Below are positions 51,539 to 60,371 of a stretch of 64,000 nt of DNA, in pieces. Every line of letters starts with the position of its first letter. Position 1 is the first letter of the stretch. Source of the stretch: Cognatilysobacter terrigena. Its GTDB lineage: Bacteria > Pseudomonadota > Gammaproteobacteria > Xanthomonadales > Xanthomonadaceae. The stretch is taken from NCBI RefSeq assembly GCF_004361065.1, contig NZ_SELT01000001.1:278939-342938 (forward strand). Direction: 5' to 3'. A program made the translations under genes and the position numbers. The notes under the pieces were generated by a model. The model saw only the letters and a program-made list of their open reading frames with translations, had not been told where the DNA came from and searched no databases.

Positions 51539-51904
51539 TCAGATCGAACCGCCGCACTTGCCTTCGCCGCACTTGCCCTCCGCCATCTTGGCGTCGGCCA
51601 TCTTCTTGTCGGCGACCGGCTGCGCCTTCGGCTTGGCGTTGGCATCCGGCTTCGCCGCTGCGGGCTTCATGTCGCCGGTCTTGGCGGCGTCCGCACCGCA
51701 CTTCATCTCGCCCGACTTGGCCATGTCGGCGCCGCACTTCATCTCGGCGGCCTTCGCGTCGGACTTGGCGCTGGCCTTCTGCGGCACGTCGGCGGCGGAG
51801 AGCATGTAGCCCTGCGGGAGCGGGGTGGACGCGAACGCGGTGCCGGCGAGGACGAGCGAACCGGCGAGCGTGGCGAGGGCGGGCGTCTTCAGGGAACGGG
51901 ACAT
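51539..51904 (-). CDS. Bufferin/HvfA-type RiPP precursor with Cys-Gly repeats
   Basis: A 121-residue precursor. A Sec-type signal (1-25, [15 protein letters not shown]) would send it to the periplasm. The mature region is Lys/Ala-rich with four cysteines: Cys57 and Cys69 in two EMKCGAD repeats (54-60, 66-72), and Cys112 and Cys117 in [11 protein letters not shown] at the C terminus. A third, Cys-less copy (GDMKPA) sits at 77-82. In HvfA/bufferin families the EGKCG cysteines are modified to chelate copper. ATG 51904 follows GAGG. The EMKCGAD repeats are unusual; whether they are modified is open. Confidence 0.82.
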   Translation of the reverse strand: MSRSLKTPALATLAGSLVLAGTAFASTPLPQGYMLSAADVPQKASAKSDAKAAEMKCGADMAKSGEMKCGADAAKTGDMKPAAAKPDANAKPKAQPVADKKMADAKMAEGKCGEGKCGGSI

Positions 51905-52073
51905 GGGAGGACCTCGTGTCGGTGCGGCCGGGCCGCGCGAAGCCGCGATCCTAGCGCGGCGGGGTGGGTTCGGCAGCCGGCAGGGCCGGTCGACCGGGCG
52001 CCGGTTCATCCGGCGTCAGAGCTCCATTACGGTCCGACCTGGCGCCCGGATGCAGCAGGAGCGGCAAACGCGA

Positions 52074-52095
52074 AGGGCGGCCCGAAGGCCGCCCT
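52074..52095 (-). terminator. Terminator of the pst-phoU operon
   Basis: A perfect 9-bp hairpin (52087-52095 with 52074-52082) with a TTCG tetraloop on the minus strand lies 18 bases after the phoU stop and is followed on that strand by TCGCGTTT. Confidence 0.7.
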
Positions 52096-52112
52096 GCTGC
52101 AACGCGCGTCGA

Positions 52113-52808
52113 TCAGAGCGTCGCCGTATTGCTCTCGTCGGCCTTCTCGCGCGGCGGCAGTGCTTCCTCGCCACGCTCGAGGAACCAGATGTTCTCGGCG
52201 ATGTTGGTCGCGTGGTCGCCGATGCGCTCGATGTTCTTCGCCATGAACAGCAGATGCGTGCACGGCGTGATCGCACGCGCGTCTTCCATCATGTACGTCA
52301 GCAGCTCGCGGAACAGGCCGGTGTAGGCGGCATCGATCTCCGCGTCGGCGGCGCGAACGCGCTGCGCGGCTTCGACGTCGCCGTCGCGATACGCCGCGAT
52401 CACCGCACGCACCTGCTGGACGGCGAGCGTGCCGATCAGCTGCAGGCCGGCGACATGCGGCAGCGGCGGGGCCGTGTTGAGCGCCATCGAGCGCTTGGCG
52501 ACGTTCGCCGCATAGTCGCCGATCCGTTCGATATCCGATGCGATCCGGATGGCCGCAAGGATCTCGCGCAGGTCGCGCGCCATGGGGCCGCGCAGCGCGA
52601 GCTTCATGACGTCGTGGCTGACTTCGTGCTCGAGCGCGTCGATGGCTTCGTCGTTAGCGACGATGCGCGCGGCCGCCTTGTCGTCGCGGCGCTGCACCAC
52701 GTCGAGTGCGGCTTCGAGCTGCGATGCGGCCATCTCGCCCATGCGAAGGGTTTCGTCGAGCAGGCGCTTCTGCTCGGCGTCGTAGCTTTTTAGGATGTGG
52801 TCGTGCAT
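52113..52808 (-). CDS. phoU: Phosphate-uptake regulator PhoU
   Basis: A 231-residue protein with the two three-helix PhoU repeats; each has the metal-contacting element ERIGDYAANVAK and ERIGDHATNIAE. PhoU joins PstB and PhoR, switching the Pho regulon off when phosphate is plentiful. It is the last gene of the pst run, 16 bases after pstB. phoB and phoR are not in the window. Confidence 0.96.
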   Translation of the reverse strand: MHDHILKSYDAEQKRLLDETLRMGEMAASQLEAALDVVQRRDDKAAARIVANDEAIDALEHEVSHDVMKLALRGPMARDLREILAAIRIASDIERIGDYAANVAKRSMALNTAPPLPHVAGLQLIGTLAVQQVRAVIAAYRDGDVEAAQRVRAADAEIDAAYTGLFRELLTYMMEDARAITPCTHLLFMAKNIERIGDHATNIAENIWFLERGEEALPPREKADESNTATL

Positions 52809-52824
52809 GTGCGTTTCCCCGGGA

Positions 52825-53664
52825 TCAGCCGAAGCGGCCCGTGATGTAATCCTCGGTCTGGCGCTTCGAGGGGTTGGAGAAGATCGTTTCCGTCGTGCCG
52901 TGCTCGACGAGCTCGCCGAGATACATGAAGGCGGTGAAGTCCGAGATGCGCGCCGCCTGCTGCATGTTGTGCGTCACGATGACGATCGTGAAGTCCTTCT
53001 TGAGGTCGTCGACCAGCTGTTCGATGCGGCTCGTGGAGATCGGATCGAGCGCCGACGTCGGCTCGTCGAGCAGCAGCACGCCCGGACGCAGCGCGACGGC
53101 GCGCGCGATGCACAGGCGCTGCTGCTGGCCGCCGGAAAGACCCAACGCGCTCTGGCCGAGCTTGTCCTTGACCTCGTCCCACAGCGCGGCCTGGCGCAGC
53201 GCCTGCTCGACGCGATCCTTCATCTCAGATTTCGACAGGCGTTCGTGATGGCGGATGCCGTACGCCACGTTCTCGAAGATCGTCATCGGGAACGGCACCG
53301 GCTTCTGGAACACCATGCCGATCTTGCTGCGCAGTCGGTTGAGCGGATAACGCGGGTCGAGGATGTTCTCGCCGTCGAGGAGCACGTCGCCCTTCGCCGT
53401 CAGCTTCGGGTACAGCGAGTAGATGCGGTTGAAGACACGAAGCAGCGTCGACTTGCCGCAACCCGACGGCCCGATCAGCGCGGTCACCTGCCGCTCGGGA
53501 ATGTCGAGGTTGACGTTCTTTACCGCGTGGAACTTGTCGTAATAGAAGTCGAGCCCGCGGGCGGCGAGCTTGACGGGCGCGCCGGTGGCGGCGCTGTGCG
53601 CGGTCGCCAGGTGGAAGCGGGGAGCGTCGTTCATGGCGATGTCCGGAGGAGGGGCGGCGTTCAT
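52825..53664 (-). CDS. pstB: Phosphate ABC transporter ATPase PstB
   Basis: A 279-residue ATPase: Walker [14 protein letters not shown] loop QKPVPFPM, signature LSGGQQQRL, Walker [13 protein letters not shown], and H loop [16 protein letters not shown]-terminal residues 1-32 are a variable Ala/Pro-rich extension; an internal ATG at 53634 (MNDAPRFHL) is an alternative start. The annotated ATG shares one base with the pstA stop. Confidence 0.96.
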   Translation of the reverse strand: MNAAPPPDIAMNDAPRFHLATAHSAATGAPVKLAARGLDFYYDKFHAVKNVNLDIPERQVTALIGPSGCGKSTLLRVFNRIYSLYPKLTAKGDVLLDGENILDPRYPLNRLRSKIGMVFQKPVPFPMTIFENVAYGIRHHERLSKSEMKDRVEQALRQAALWDEVKDKLGQSALGLSGGQQQRLCIARAVALRPGVLLLDEPTSALDPISTSRIEQLVDDLKKDFTIVIVTHNMQQAARISDFTAFMYLGELVEHGTTETIFSNPSKRQTEDYITGRFG

Positions 53665-54515
53665 CAGTCGTGGGCCACTGGGTTACGCACGACGATCGCG
53701 CGGGCGACGAGGCTTACCGCCAGCACGAACAGCATCAGGACGAAGGCACCGGCCCATGCGAGCGAATGCCAGGCGTCGTAGGGGCTCATCGCGTACTGGA
53801 AGATCACCACCGGCACGTTCGCCATCGGCGAGGTGACGTCGGTCGACCAGTACTGGTTGTTGAGCGCGGTGAAGAGCAGCGGCGCGGTCTCGCCGGAGAT
53901 GCGGGCGAGCGCGAGCAGGATGCCGGTGATGATGCCGGGCAGCGACGAGCGGTACAGCACCTGCACGATCACCTTCCACTGCGGGATGCCGAGCGACAGC
54001 GCGGCCTCGCGCATCTGCGTCGGCACCAGGCGCAGCATCTCGTCCGTGGTGCGCACGACGACCGGCAGCACGATGAAGGCGAGGGCGATCGCACCGGCGA
54101 GCGCCGAGAAGTGGCCCATGCGCGCGACCACCAGCGTGTACACGAACAGTCCGAGCACGATCGACGGCGCCGACAGCAGGATGTCATTGACGAAGCGGAC
54201 GGTGTCGCCGATCCAGCTGCGGTTCGAGTATTCCGCGAGGTACGTGCCGGCGAGCACGCCGATCGGCGCGCCCATCGCGATGCCCAGAAGGCTCATGAGC
54301 GCGCTGCCGAAGAACGCGTTGAGCAGGCCGCCTTCCTCGCCGGGTGGCGGGGTCATCGCGGTGAACAGCGCGCCGTTGATCGACGCGATGCCGTTGTGCA
54401 GCGTGGTCCAGAGGATCCACACCAGCCAGAACAGGCCGAACGCCGTGGCGAGGATCGCGAGGCATTGCGCCACCACGTTCATGACGCGGCGTCGTGCGTA
54501 GAGCGACATCATCAC
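53664..54515 (-). CDS. pstA: Phosphate ABC transporter permease PstA
   Basis: A 283-residue inner-membrane permease with six predicted helices. The cytosolic coupling loop carries the EAA-like motif [15 protein letters not shown]; other conserved parts are [35 protein letters not shown] and [18 protein letters not shown]. Its start overlaps the pstC stop (ATGA). Confidence 0.95.
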   Translation of the reverse strand: MMMSLYARRRVMNVVAQCLAILATAFGLFWLVWILWTTLHNGIASINGALFTAMTPPPGEEGGLLNAFFGSALMSLLGIAMGAPIGVLAGTYLAEYSNRSWIGDTVRFVNDILLSAPSIVLGLFVYTLVVARMGHFSALAGAIALAFIVLPVVVRTTDEMLRLVPTQMREAALSLGIPQWKVIVQVLYRSSLPGIITGILLALARISGETAPLLFTALNNQYWSTDVTSPMANVPVVIFQYAMSPYDAWHSLAWAGAFVLMLFVLAVSLVARAIVVRNPVAHD

Positions 54516-55474
54516 GCACCCTCCCGCTTGGACAGGCGACGCAGCATCAGGCGCGCCACCGAAAGCACGACGAAGGTCACCAGGAACAGAACGAAGCCGA
54601 GCGCGATCAGCGCGGAGCGGTACTGGTCGGAATCGGCTTCGGCGAACTCGTTCGCGATCGTCGCGGCGATCGAGTTGCCCGGCATCAGCAGTGACGCCGT
54701 GAGTTCATGCGCGTTGCCGAGCACGAACGTCACCGCCATCGTCTCCCCCAGTGCGCGGCCGAGGCCGAGGAAGATGCCGCCGATGACCGCCGAGCGCGTG
54801 TAGGGCAGCACGACGTCCCATACGACTTCCCAGCGCGTCGAACCCAGCGCGTACGACGATTCCTTCAGGCGGTTGGGCACCGTCAGGAACACCTCGCGCA
54901 TCACCGACGCGATGAACGGAATGATCATGATCGCGAGCACCAAACCCGCGGTGAGCATGCCGAGACCGAGCGGCGGGCCGGCGAAAAGCGTGCCGATCAG
55001 CGGCAACGTGCCGAGGTGCGCGTCGATCCACGGGTACACGTGCTCGCTCAGGTACGGCACGAGCACGAACAGGCCCCACATGCCGTAGATGATCGACGGG
55101 ATGCCGGCGAGCAGTTCGATCGCGGTACCGACCGGCCCGCGCATCCACTTCGGCGCGATCTCGGTGAGGAACATCGCGATGCCGAAGCTCACGGGGACGG
55201 CGATGAGCATCGCGATCAATGCGGTGACGACGGTGCCGTAGATCGGCACCAGCGCGCCGAACTGCAGGCCGACCGGATCCCACGCACGCGAGGTGAAGAA
55301 GCCGAGACCGAACGTCCGGAACGTCTCGCGGCCGCCCCAGAGCATCGAGAGCGCGGCGGCGGCCAGCGACACCAGCACGAAGATGCCGGCGGCGGTGACG
55401 AGCCAACGGAAGCCGCGGTCCGCGGTGGCGTCGCGCGTGGTCGTGTCGACGGCGGGGGCGGGAATTGCGCTCAT
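54512..55474 (-). CDS. pstC: Phosphate ABC transporter permease PstC
   Basis: A 320-residue permease partner of PstA: helices around FRWLVTAAGIFVLVSLAAAALSML and TVVTALIAMLIAVPVSFGIAMFL, IELLAGIPSIIYGMWGLFVLVP, and the coupling motif KESSYALGSTRWEVVWDVVLP with GRALGETMAVTFVLGN. It follows pstS1 after 99 bases. Confidence 0.95.
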   Translation of the reverse strand: MSAIPAPAVDTTTRDATADRGFRWLVTAAGIFVLVSLAAAALSMLWGGRETFRTFGLGFFTSRAWDPVGLQFGALVPIYGTVVTALIAMLIAVPVSFGIAMFLTEIAPKWMRGPVGTAIELLAGIPSIIYGMWGLFVLVPYLSEHVYPWIDAHLGTLPLIGTLFAGPPLGLGMLTAGLVLAIMIIPFIASVMREVFLTVPNRLKESSYALGSTRWEVVWDVVLPYTRSAVIGGIFLGLGRALGETMAVTFVLGNAHELTASLLMPGNSIAATIANEFAEADSDQYRSALIALGFVLFLVTFVVLSVARLMLRRLSKREGA

Positions 55475-55573
55475 GTCACCGTTGCGTGGCGTGTCGGGAT
55501 GTCGCGTGTGGAAACGGCGTCGCCGTGATGCGCGACGCCGTCATTGCGGTCCGCGTGTCGCGGACGCGTTCGA

Positions 55574-56656
55574 TCACTTGAACTGGGTCGACCAGTAGGT
55601 CTCGACCTGCGACACCACTTCCGGCGGCAGCGGCACGTAGTTCAGCGATTCGGCGGTCTTGCCACCGTCGTGCAGCGCCCAGCGGAAGAAGTCGAGCGCG
55701 GCCTTCGAGCGCGCCGGATCCTTCGGCTGCTTGTACATGAGGATGAAATTCGTCGCCGCGATCGGCCACGCCTGCGCGCCCGGCGCATTGGTGATGACGA
55801 CGCTGAAGTCCTGTGCGTTCTTCCAGTCGGCGGCCGCGGCGGCGGCCTGGAACGACGCGATGCTCGGCTGCACCCACTGGCCGGCGGCGTTCTGCATCTG
55901 CGCATGCGCCATGCCGTTCTCGGCGGCGTAGGCGAGTTCGACGTAACCGATCGACCCCTTGATCTGCTTCACGTATGCCGCAACGCCTTCGTTGCCCTTG
56001 CCGCCGATGCCAGTCGGCCAGTTCACCGACGTGCCTTCGCCGACCTTGGTCTTCCACTCCGGGCTGACCTTGGACAGGTAATTGACGAAGTTGAAGGTGG
56101 TGCCCGAACCGTCCGAGCGCTTAACCACGTTGATCTTGATCGCCGGCAGCGCCACGCCCGGGTTGAGCGCCGCGATCGCCGCGTCGTTCCACATCGTGAC
56201 CTTGCCGAGGTAGATGTCGGCGAGCACCGGGCCGGTGAGCTTGAGCTGGCCCGCGGCGATGCCCGGCAGGTTGACGACCGGCACCACGCCGCCGACCGCC
56301 GACGGGAACTGGCCGAGGCCGGCAGCCGCGAGTTCGTCCGACGACAGCGGCTTGTCGCTCGAACCGAAGTCGACGGTCGCGGCCTTGATCTGCGCGATGC
56401 CGCCGCCCGAACCGATCGACTGGTAGTTGATCTTGCTGCCGGTCTTCTGCGCGTACTCCGCCGACCACTTCGACAGCAGCGGATAGATGAACGTCGCGCC
56501 CGCGCCGGTGATGGTCGCTTCGGCCTTATCGCCGGCGCTCGGGACTGCGGCGGTCGAAGGAGAGGCTGCCTTGTCCGCGCCGGTGTTGCCGCCGGAGCAG
56601 GCGGTCAACGCGACGGTCATGGCGAGAGCGAGGCCGGCGAGGCGGGCGACGTGCAT
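55574..56656 (-). CDS. pstS: Phosphate-binding lipoprotein PstS (copy 1)
   Basis: A 360-residue periplasmic phosphate receptor with a lipoprotein signal (RLAGLALAMTVALTAC; lipobox LTAC) and a Gly/Ala/Ser linker. The binding domain has ITGAGATFIYPLLSKW, IGSGGGIAQIKAATVDFGSSDKPL, VVKRSDGSGTTFNFVNYL and GIGGKGNEGVAAYVKQ, contributing the phosphate-binding Thr, Ser, Arg and Asp. It is closely similar to copy 2 upstream but, unlike it, lipid-anchored. Confidence 0.95.
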   Translation of the reverse strand: MHVARLAGLALAMTVALTACSGGNTGADKAASPSTAAVPSAGDKAEATITGAGATFIYPLLSKWSAEYAQKTGSKINYQSIGSGGGIAQIKAATVDFGSSDKPLSSDELAAAGLGQFPSAVGGVVPVVNLPGIAAGQLKLTGPVLADIYLGKVTMWNDAAIAALNPGVALPAIKINVVKRSDGSGTTFNFVNYLSKVSPEWKTKVGEGTSVNWPTGIGGKGNEGVAAYVKQIKGSIGYVELAYAAENGMAHAQMQNAAGQWVQPSIASFQAAAAAADWKNAQDFSVVITNAPGAQAWPIAATNFILMYKQPKDPARSKAALDFFRWALHDGGKTAESLNYVPLPPEVVSQVETYWSTQFK

Positions 56657-56718
56657 GGCGACTCCATAAGGATGTGCCGCCGGATGGCGGCGTTGCCCCG
56701 CCATGAAATGATGTTTTT

Positions 56719-56736
56719 GTTACACGACCATGACAA
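56719..56736 (-). promoter_or_regulatory. Pho-box-like site before pstS copy 1
   Basis: On the minus strand TTGTCAT (56736-56730), four spacer bases and GTGTAAC (56725-56719) resemble the PhoB box (two CTGTCAT-like repeats at 11-base spacing). It lies 63 bases upstream of the pstS1 start. Confidence 0.55.
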
Positions 56737-56752
56737 GGGCGGCGCAACGCGA

Positions 56753-56775
56753 ACGGGCCCCGAAGAGGGGCCCGT
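56753..56775 (-). terminator. Hairpin between the two pstS genes
   Basis: A perfect 9-bp stem (56753-56761 with 56767-56775, ACGGGCCCC and complement) around a five-base loop lies 20 bases after pstS2. No T run follows, so it may weaken rather than stop read-through, or protect the pstS2 message end. Confidence 0.5.
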
Positions 56776-56794
56776 CCGGTTCAGCCATCGCGGC

Positions 56795-57826
56795 TCAGTA
56801 CTTCGCGTTGACCGACCAGTACTGCTCGATCTGCTTGATCAGCGTATCCGGCAGCGGCACGTAGTCGAGGGCCTTGGCCTGCGCGTCGCCGCTGGTGTAG
56901 ACCCAACGGAAGAAGTCCTTCGCATTCTTCGCGCCGGCGGCGTTCTTCGGCTGCTTGTACATGAGGATGAAAGTCGTCGCCGTGATCGGCCACGACTGCG
57001 CGCCCGGCGCGTTCGTCATCACCAGGTAGAAGTCCTTGGCGTTCGTCCAGTCGGCGCTGGCGGCGGCCGCGGCGAAGGTTTCGTCGCTCGGCAGCACGTA
57101 GTTGCCCGCAGCGTTCTTCATGCGCGAGTACGCCATCTTGTTCTGCAGCGCGTACGACAACTCGACGTAGCCGATGCCGCCCGGGATCTGCTTCACGTAC
57201 GCGGCGACGCCTTCATTGCCCTTGCCGCCGATGCCGACCGGCCACTGCACCATCGTGCCTTCGCCGACCTTCTGCTTCCACGTCGGGCTGACCTTGCCGA
57301 GGTAGTTGACGAAGTTGAAGGTGGTGCCCGAACCGTCCGAACGGTGCACGACCGTGATCTTCTTCGCCGGCAGCTGGATGCCGCCGTTCTGCGCGACGAT
57401 CGCCGGGTCGTTCCACATCGTGATCTGGCCGAGGAAGATCTTCGCCAGCGTGTCGCCGTCGAGTTTCATCGCGCCCGAGGCCACGCCCGGCACGTTGATC
57501 ACCGGCACCACGCCGCCGATCACCGACGGGAACTGGATCAGGCCCGACTTCGCGAGCTCCTCGGGCTTGAGCGGCGCATCGGTCGAACCGAAGTCGACGG
57601 TGCCGGCCTTGGCCTGCGCGATGCCGCCGCCCGAGCCGATCGACTGGTAGTTCACCTTCTTGCCGGTGGCCTTGGCGTAGTCGGCCGACCACTTCGACAT
57701 GACGGGATAGATGAAGGACGCGCCGGCGCCGGTGACGTCCGCCGCGTTGGCGGCGAAGGCGGCCACGGCGAGGGACAGCGCGAGCACGCGGGCGTGCATG
57801 GTGCGCGAACGAATGGACTTCAGCAC
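56795..57826 (-). CDS. pstS: Phosphate-binding protein PstS (copy 2, cleavable signal)
   Basis: A 343-residue soluble periplasmic phosphate receptor. GTG 57826 is the preferred start because GGAG lies seven bases before it; an ATG at 57799 lacks a ribosome site. The signal is ALSLAVAAFAANAA with cleavage before ADVTGAGASF. Domain matches are TGAGASFIYPVMSKW, IGSGGGIAQAKAGTVDFGSTDAPL, VVHRSDGSGTTFNFVNYL. It lacks a lipobox, unlike copy 1. Together the copies suggest one soluble and one anchored receptor. Confidence 0.93.
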   Translation of the reverse strand: MLKSIRSRTMHARVLALSLAVAAFAANAADVTGAGASFIYPVMSKWSADYAKATGKKVNYQSIGSGGGIAQAKAGTVDFGSTDAPLKPEELAKSGLIQFPSVIGGVVPVINVPGVASGAMKLDGDTLAKIFLGQITMWNDPAIVAQNGGIQLPAKKITVVHRSDGSGTTFNFVNYLGKVSPTWKQKVGEGTMVQWPVGIGGKGNEGVAAYVKQIPGGIGYVELSYALQNKMAYSRMKNAAGNYVLPSDETFAAAAASADWTNAKDFYLVMTNAPGAQSWPITATTFILMYKQPKNAAGAKNAKDFFRWVYTSGDAQAKALDYVPLPDTLIKQIEQYWSVNAKY

Positions 57827-57886
57827 GGAAGGACTCCTGGAAAAGGGACGGGCACGACCCGCCTCCCGGCATTCCATCGCGGCGTG

Positions 57887-57926
57887 ATGACACGGCGGTT
57901 GCACGTCGATGACATTCGCGTGACAC
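57887..57926 (-). promoter_or_regulatory. Pho-box array before pstS copy 2
   Basis: Four 7-base half-sites lie on the minus strand at exact 11-base steps: GTGTCAC (57926-57920), ATGTCAT (57915-57909), GTGCAAC (57904-57898, weaker) and GTGTCAT (57893-57887). The PhoB box consensus is CTGTCAT repeated at 11 bases, so this can hold two PhoB dimers. It ends about 60 bases before the GTG start. Confidence 0.75.
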
Positions 57927-57943
57927 GCCGCAGAAACAAAAAA

Positions 57944-57969
57944 GGAGGCGCAGCGTTGGCTGCGCCTCC
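57944..57969 (-). terminator. Terminator after the porin gene
   Basis: An 11-bp perfect stem (57959-57969 with 57944-57954, GGAGGCGCAGC and complement), four-base loop, followed on the minus strand by six T (57943-57938). It lies just after the porin stop at 58006. Confidence 0.9.
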
Positions 57970-58005
57970 AATGACTCGACCCTTGGAGAGAGTGTGACGC
58001 CGCGA

Positions 58006-59286
58006 TTACCAGTAGAACTGGACGCGCGCCTCGATGATGTCCGGATTGTCGTCGACGACGGCGTTGAACGTCCTGTTGTTGAGCGCCGGATCCGCGGAGT
58101 ACGTCGCGCTGGTCTTGCCGATGTAACGCGAGCTGTCGACCTTGACGTAGTTCAGCATGAACTTGAAGTTCGAATGCCAGTACCAGTTCGCGCCGATCGT
58201 CCACGCGTTCTGGCGGCCGCCGAGCACGCCGTTGACGGTGGGCGTTCCCGTCGGCGCCGCCGGCGGAGTGATGCTGCCGTCGTCGAGATCGATGTGGTCG
58301 TAACGCAGGCCCAGCTGGAACATGCCGGATGCCGGGTTGTTCGGGAGCGGGGTGGTCGGCACGCCCGCCTTGTACCCGAACTTCTCGCCGGTGATGTTCC
58401 ACACGCCCGAGATGTAATAGCCGTCGGCGTCGAACGAGCTGCCCGGCTGCGCGGCGTAAGGCGTGGCGTAGCGATCGACGCTCGCCTTCATGTATTCGCC
58501 CTGCAGCTTAAACGGGCCATGCGCCCACAGGCCTTCGAGGCCGACCACCGCTTCGCGGTCCGCATTGCGGATCCCAGTGGCGCCGGTGTCGACGAGACGC
58601 GTGCCGGCGAGGTCGGCGAGCGGACGCGCGCGCAGGCGGATCGTGTCCGTATCGGTGTCCATGTCGACGTACGACAGGCCGACGTGGACGATGTTGTCGC
58701 CGTTGTTGACCGGCGCCCACGTGCCGCGCAGGCCGTAGCCATTGCCGTGCGCGAGGTTGCGGGTCAGCTCACGCTCGAAATATGCGCCGGTGACCGACCA
58801 GTTGGTGTCGCCGTAGCTGAACTGGCCGCCGAGACGACGCGACACACCGAACGTGTTCGTGATCGACGCCTTGGCGATGAAGTCGTTGTTCTTGGTCGAC
58901 GACAGTTCTTCCAGGCTGTTCGGCATCTTGAACTGGCCGATCTGGATGAACTTGTTGGCGTCGCCGCCGAGCTTGTACTTCGCGTTGACGTCGAGCCACT
59001 TGTTGGCCTTGGCGTCGTAGCCCAATACCCATTCGTAATTGCCCGGGCCCTTGCCCTTGAGCACGAGTTCCGCGCGACGCATGTCGAAGTCGTGGTCGAC
59101 GCCGTCGTTGCTGTTGGCACCGAGGAACGCCTTGTCCTCGTTGTACCAGTTGGCATCGGCCTGGACGAGGCCTTCGAACGACACTTCCGAGTCGTGGATG
59201 ACGTCGATGGCGACTTCGGCGTTGGCGGCCGGCGCGGCGAGCACGCCCAGCAGGGCGAGGGCGAGCGTGTTACGCGAGAGTTTCAT
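58006..59286 (-). CDS. Phosphate-selective porin OprP/OprO-like
   Basis: A 426-residue outer-membrane beta-barrel with a signal peptide (MKLSRNTLALALLGVLAAPAANA). The OprP/O family appears in the N-terminal FEGLVQADANWYNEDKAF and repeated barrel strands such as GNYEWVLGYDAKANKWLDVNAKYKL and FGYKAGVP. It ends in an aromatic residue (VQFYW), the outer-membrane insertion signal. In P. aeruginosa OprP/O bind phosphate and polyphosphate. It heads the phosphate locus. Confidence 0.88.
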   Translation of the reverse strand: MKLSRNTLALALLGVLAAPAANAEVAIDVIHDSEVSFEGLVQADANWYNEDKAFLGANSNDGVDHDFDMRRAELVLKGKGPGNYEWVLGYDAKANKWLDVNAKYKLGGDANKFIQIGQFKMPNSLEELSSTKNNDFIAKASITNTFGVSRRLGGQFSYGDTNWSVTGAYFERELTRNLAHGNGYGLRGTWAPVNNGDNIVHVGLSYVDMDTDTDTIRLRARPLADLAGTRLVDTGATGIRNADREAVVGLEGLWAHGPFKLQGEYMKASVDRYATPYAAQPGSSFDADGYYISGVWNITGEKFGYKAGVPTTPLPNNPASGMFQLGLRYDHIDLDDGSITPPAAPTGTPTVNGVLGGRQNAWTIGANWYWHSNFKFMLNYVKVDSSRYIGKTSATYSADPALNNRTFNAVVDDNPDIIEARVQFYW

Positions 59287-59332
59287 GGCGGGTCCTGGGA
59301 AGGAGGAGCGCCGCGAAGGCTAGGACGTGAAG

Positions 59333-59350
59333 ATTGCGTAAATGTGACAG
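59333..59350 (-). promoter_or_regulatory. Possible Pho box before the porin gene
   Basis: On the minus strand a perfect half-site CTGTCAC (59350-59344) and spacer ATTT are followed by a poor second half ACGCAAT (59339-59333). It is 47 bases before the porin start. Weak evidence. Confidence 0.4.
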
Positions 59351-59375
59351 TTCCGCGGCCGCTGGACGGCTGCGG

Positions 59376-60371
59376 TCATTTACGACGCGTCCGCGCCGGC
59401 GCGACTTCGAGCGGCGGAGCATTGCCCGGCGTCTTGTCCGGGAAATGACAGAGGTCGCGCACTATGCAGCGCGGGCAGTCTGGCACGCGCGCCTTGCAGA
59501 CGTAGCGGCCGTGGAGGATCAGCCAGTGGTGGGCGTTCTGCAGGTACGCGTCCGGCACCACGCGTAGCAGCTCGTCCTCGACCGCGCGAACATCCGGCCC
59601 CGTCGCGAGCCCGGTCCGGTTGGAAACGCGGAAGATGTGCGTGTCGACCGCCATCGTGCCTTCGCCGAACGCGGTGTTGAGCACGACATTCGCCGTCTTG
59701 CGGCCGACGCCCGGCAACGCTTCCAGCGCATCGCGATCGCGCGGCACCTCACCGCCGTGCAGTTCGATCAGCTGCTTCGCCGTCGCGACGACGTTCGCCG
59801 CTTTCGTGCGAGTGAAGTTGACGTTCGCGATGTACGGAAGCAGCCGCTCGACGCCGAGTCTCGCGATCGCCTGCGGCGTGTTCGCCACCGGGAACAGCTT
59901 GCGCGTCGCGATGTTGACGCCGACATCCGTCATCTGCGCCGAGAGCGCGACCGCGACGAGAAGTTCGTAAGGCGTCGAATATTCGAGTTCGGTGGTGGGT
60001 GCAGGATTCGCTTCGCGGAAGCGCTCGAAGAGTTGAGTGATTTCCTTCGGTGTCATGCGCCGCGACGGCGTGATGCGCTCGCTGCCGCCGACGGGACGCG
60101 CGCTGCGCGGTCTGGCAGCCGCCGTCTTCTTCGCGACGTTCGCCTTGCCGCGCGCGGTCGTCTTGGACACGACCTTCTTGATCGCTTTCGCGAGCGCTTT
60201 GCGCGTAGGCGTCTTGCGACCGGTCTCGCTCGATGCGCTGATCGGTTCGGCTTTGCGTTGCGAAGCTGACGCTGCCCGCGACGGCACGCGCGCTGGCTTG
60301 GACGCGTCACCCGCCTTCGATTTGTCGCCCGCCATCGCTCTCGTGCGACCGGTACGCGTGCCCGTCGTCAC
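59376..60371 (-). CDS. nth: Endonuclease III, with long basic N-terminal extension
   Basis: A 331-residue base-excision enzyme. The HhH motif ALPGVGRKTANVV contains Lys225 and the catalytic Asp is Asp243 (MAVDTHIFRV). The [4Fe-4S] loop is Cys292-x6-Cys299-x2-Cys302-x5-Cys308. The first 105 residues form a Lys/Ala/Arg/Ser-rich tail absent from E. coli Nth. GTG 60371 overlaps the previous stop (GTGA), supporting the long form; ATG 60056 (MTPKEI) would make a standard-length enzyme but has no ribosome site. Confidence 0.9.
   Translation of the reverse strand: MTTGTRTGRTRAMAGDKSKAGDASKPARVPSRAASASQRKAEPISASSETGRKTPTRKALAKAIKKVVSKTTARGKANVAKKTAAARPRSARPVGGSERITPSRRMTPKEITQLFERFREANPAPTTELEYSTPYELLVAVALSAQMTDVGVNIATRKLFPVANTPQAIARLGVERLLPYIANVNFTRTKAANVVATAKQLIELHGGEVPRDRDALEALPGVGRKTANVVLNTAFGEGTMAVDTHIFRVSNRTGLATGPDVRAVEDELLRVVPDAYLQNAHHWLILHGRYVCKARVPDCPRCIVRDLCHFPDKTPGNAPPLEVAPARTRRK

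Noticed and set aside
55544..57997. 817-codon plus-strand open frame opposite both pstS genes
   Set aside because: It is antisense to two intact, motif-confirmed receptors and has repeated His/Arg/Asp filler typical of shadow frames.
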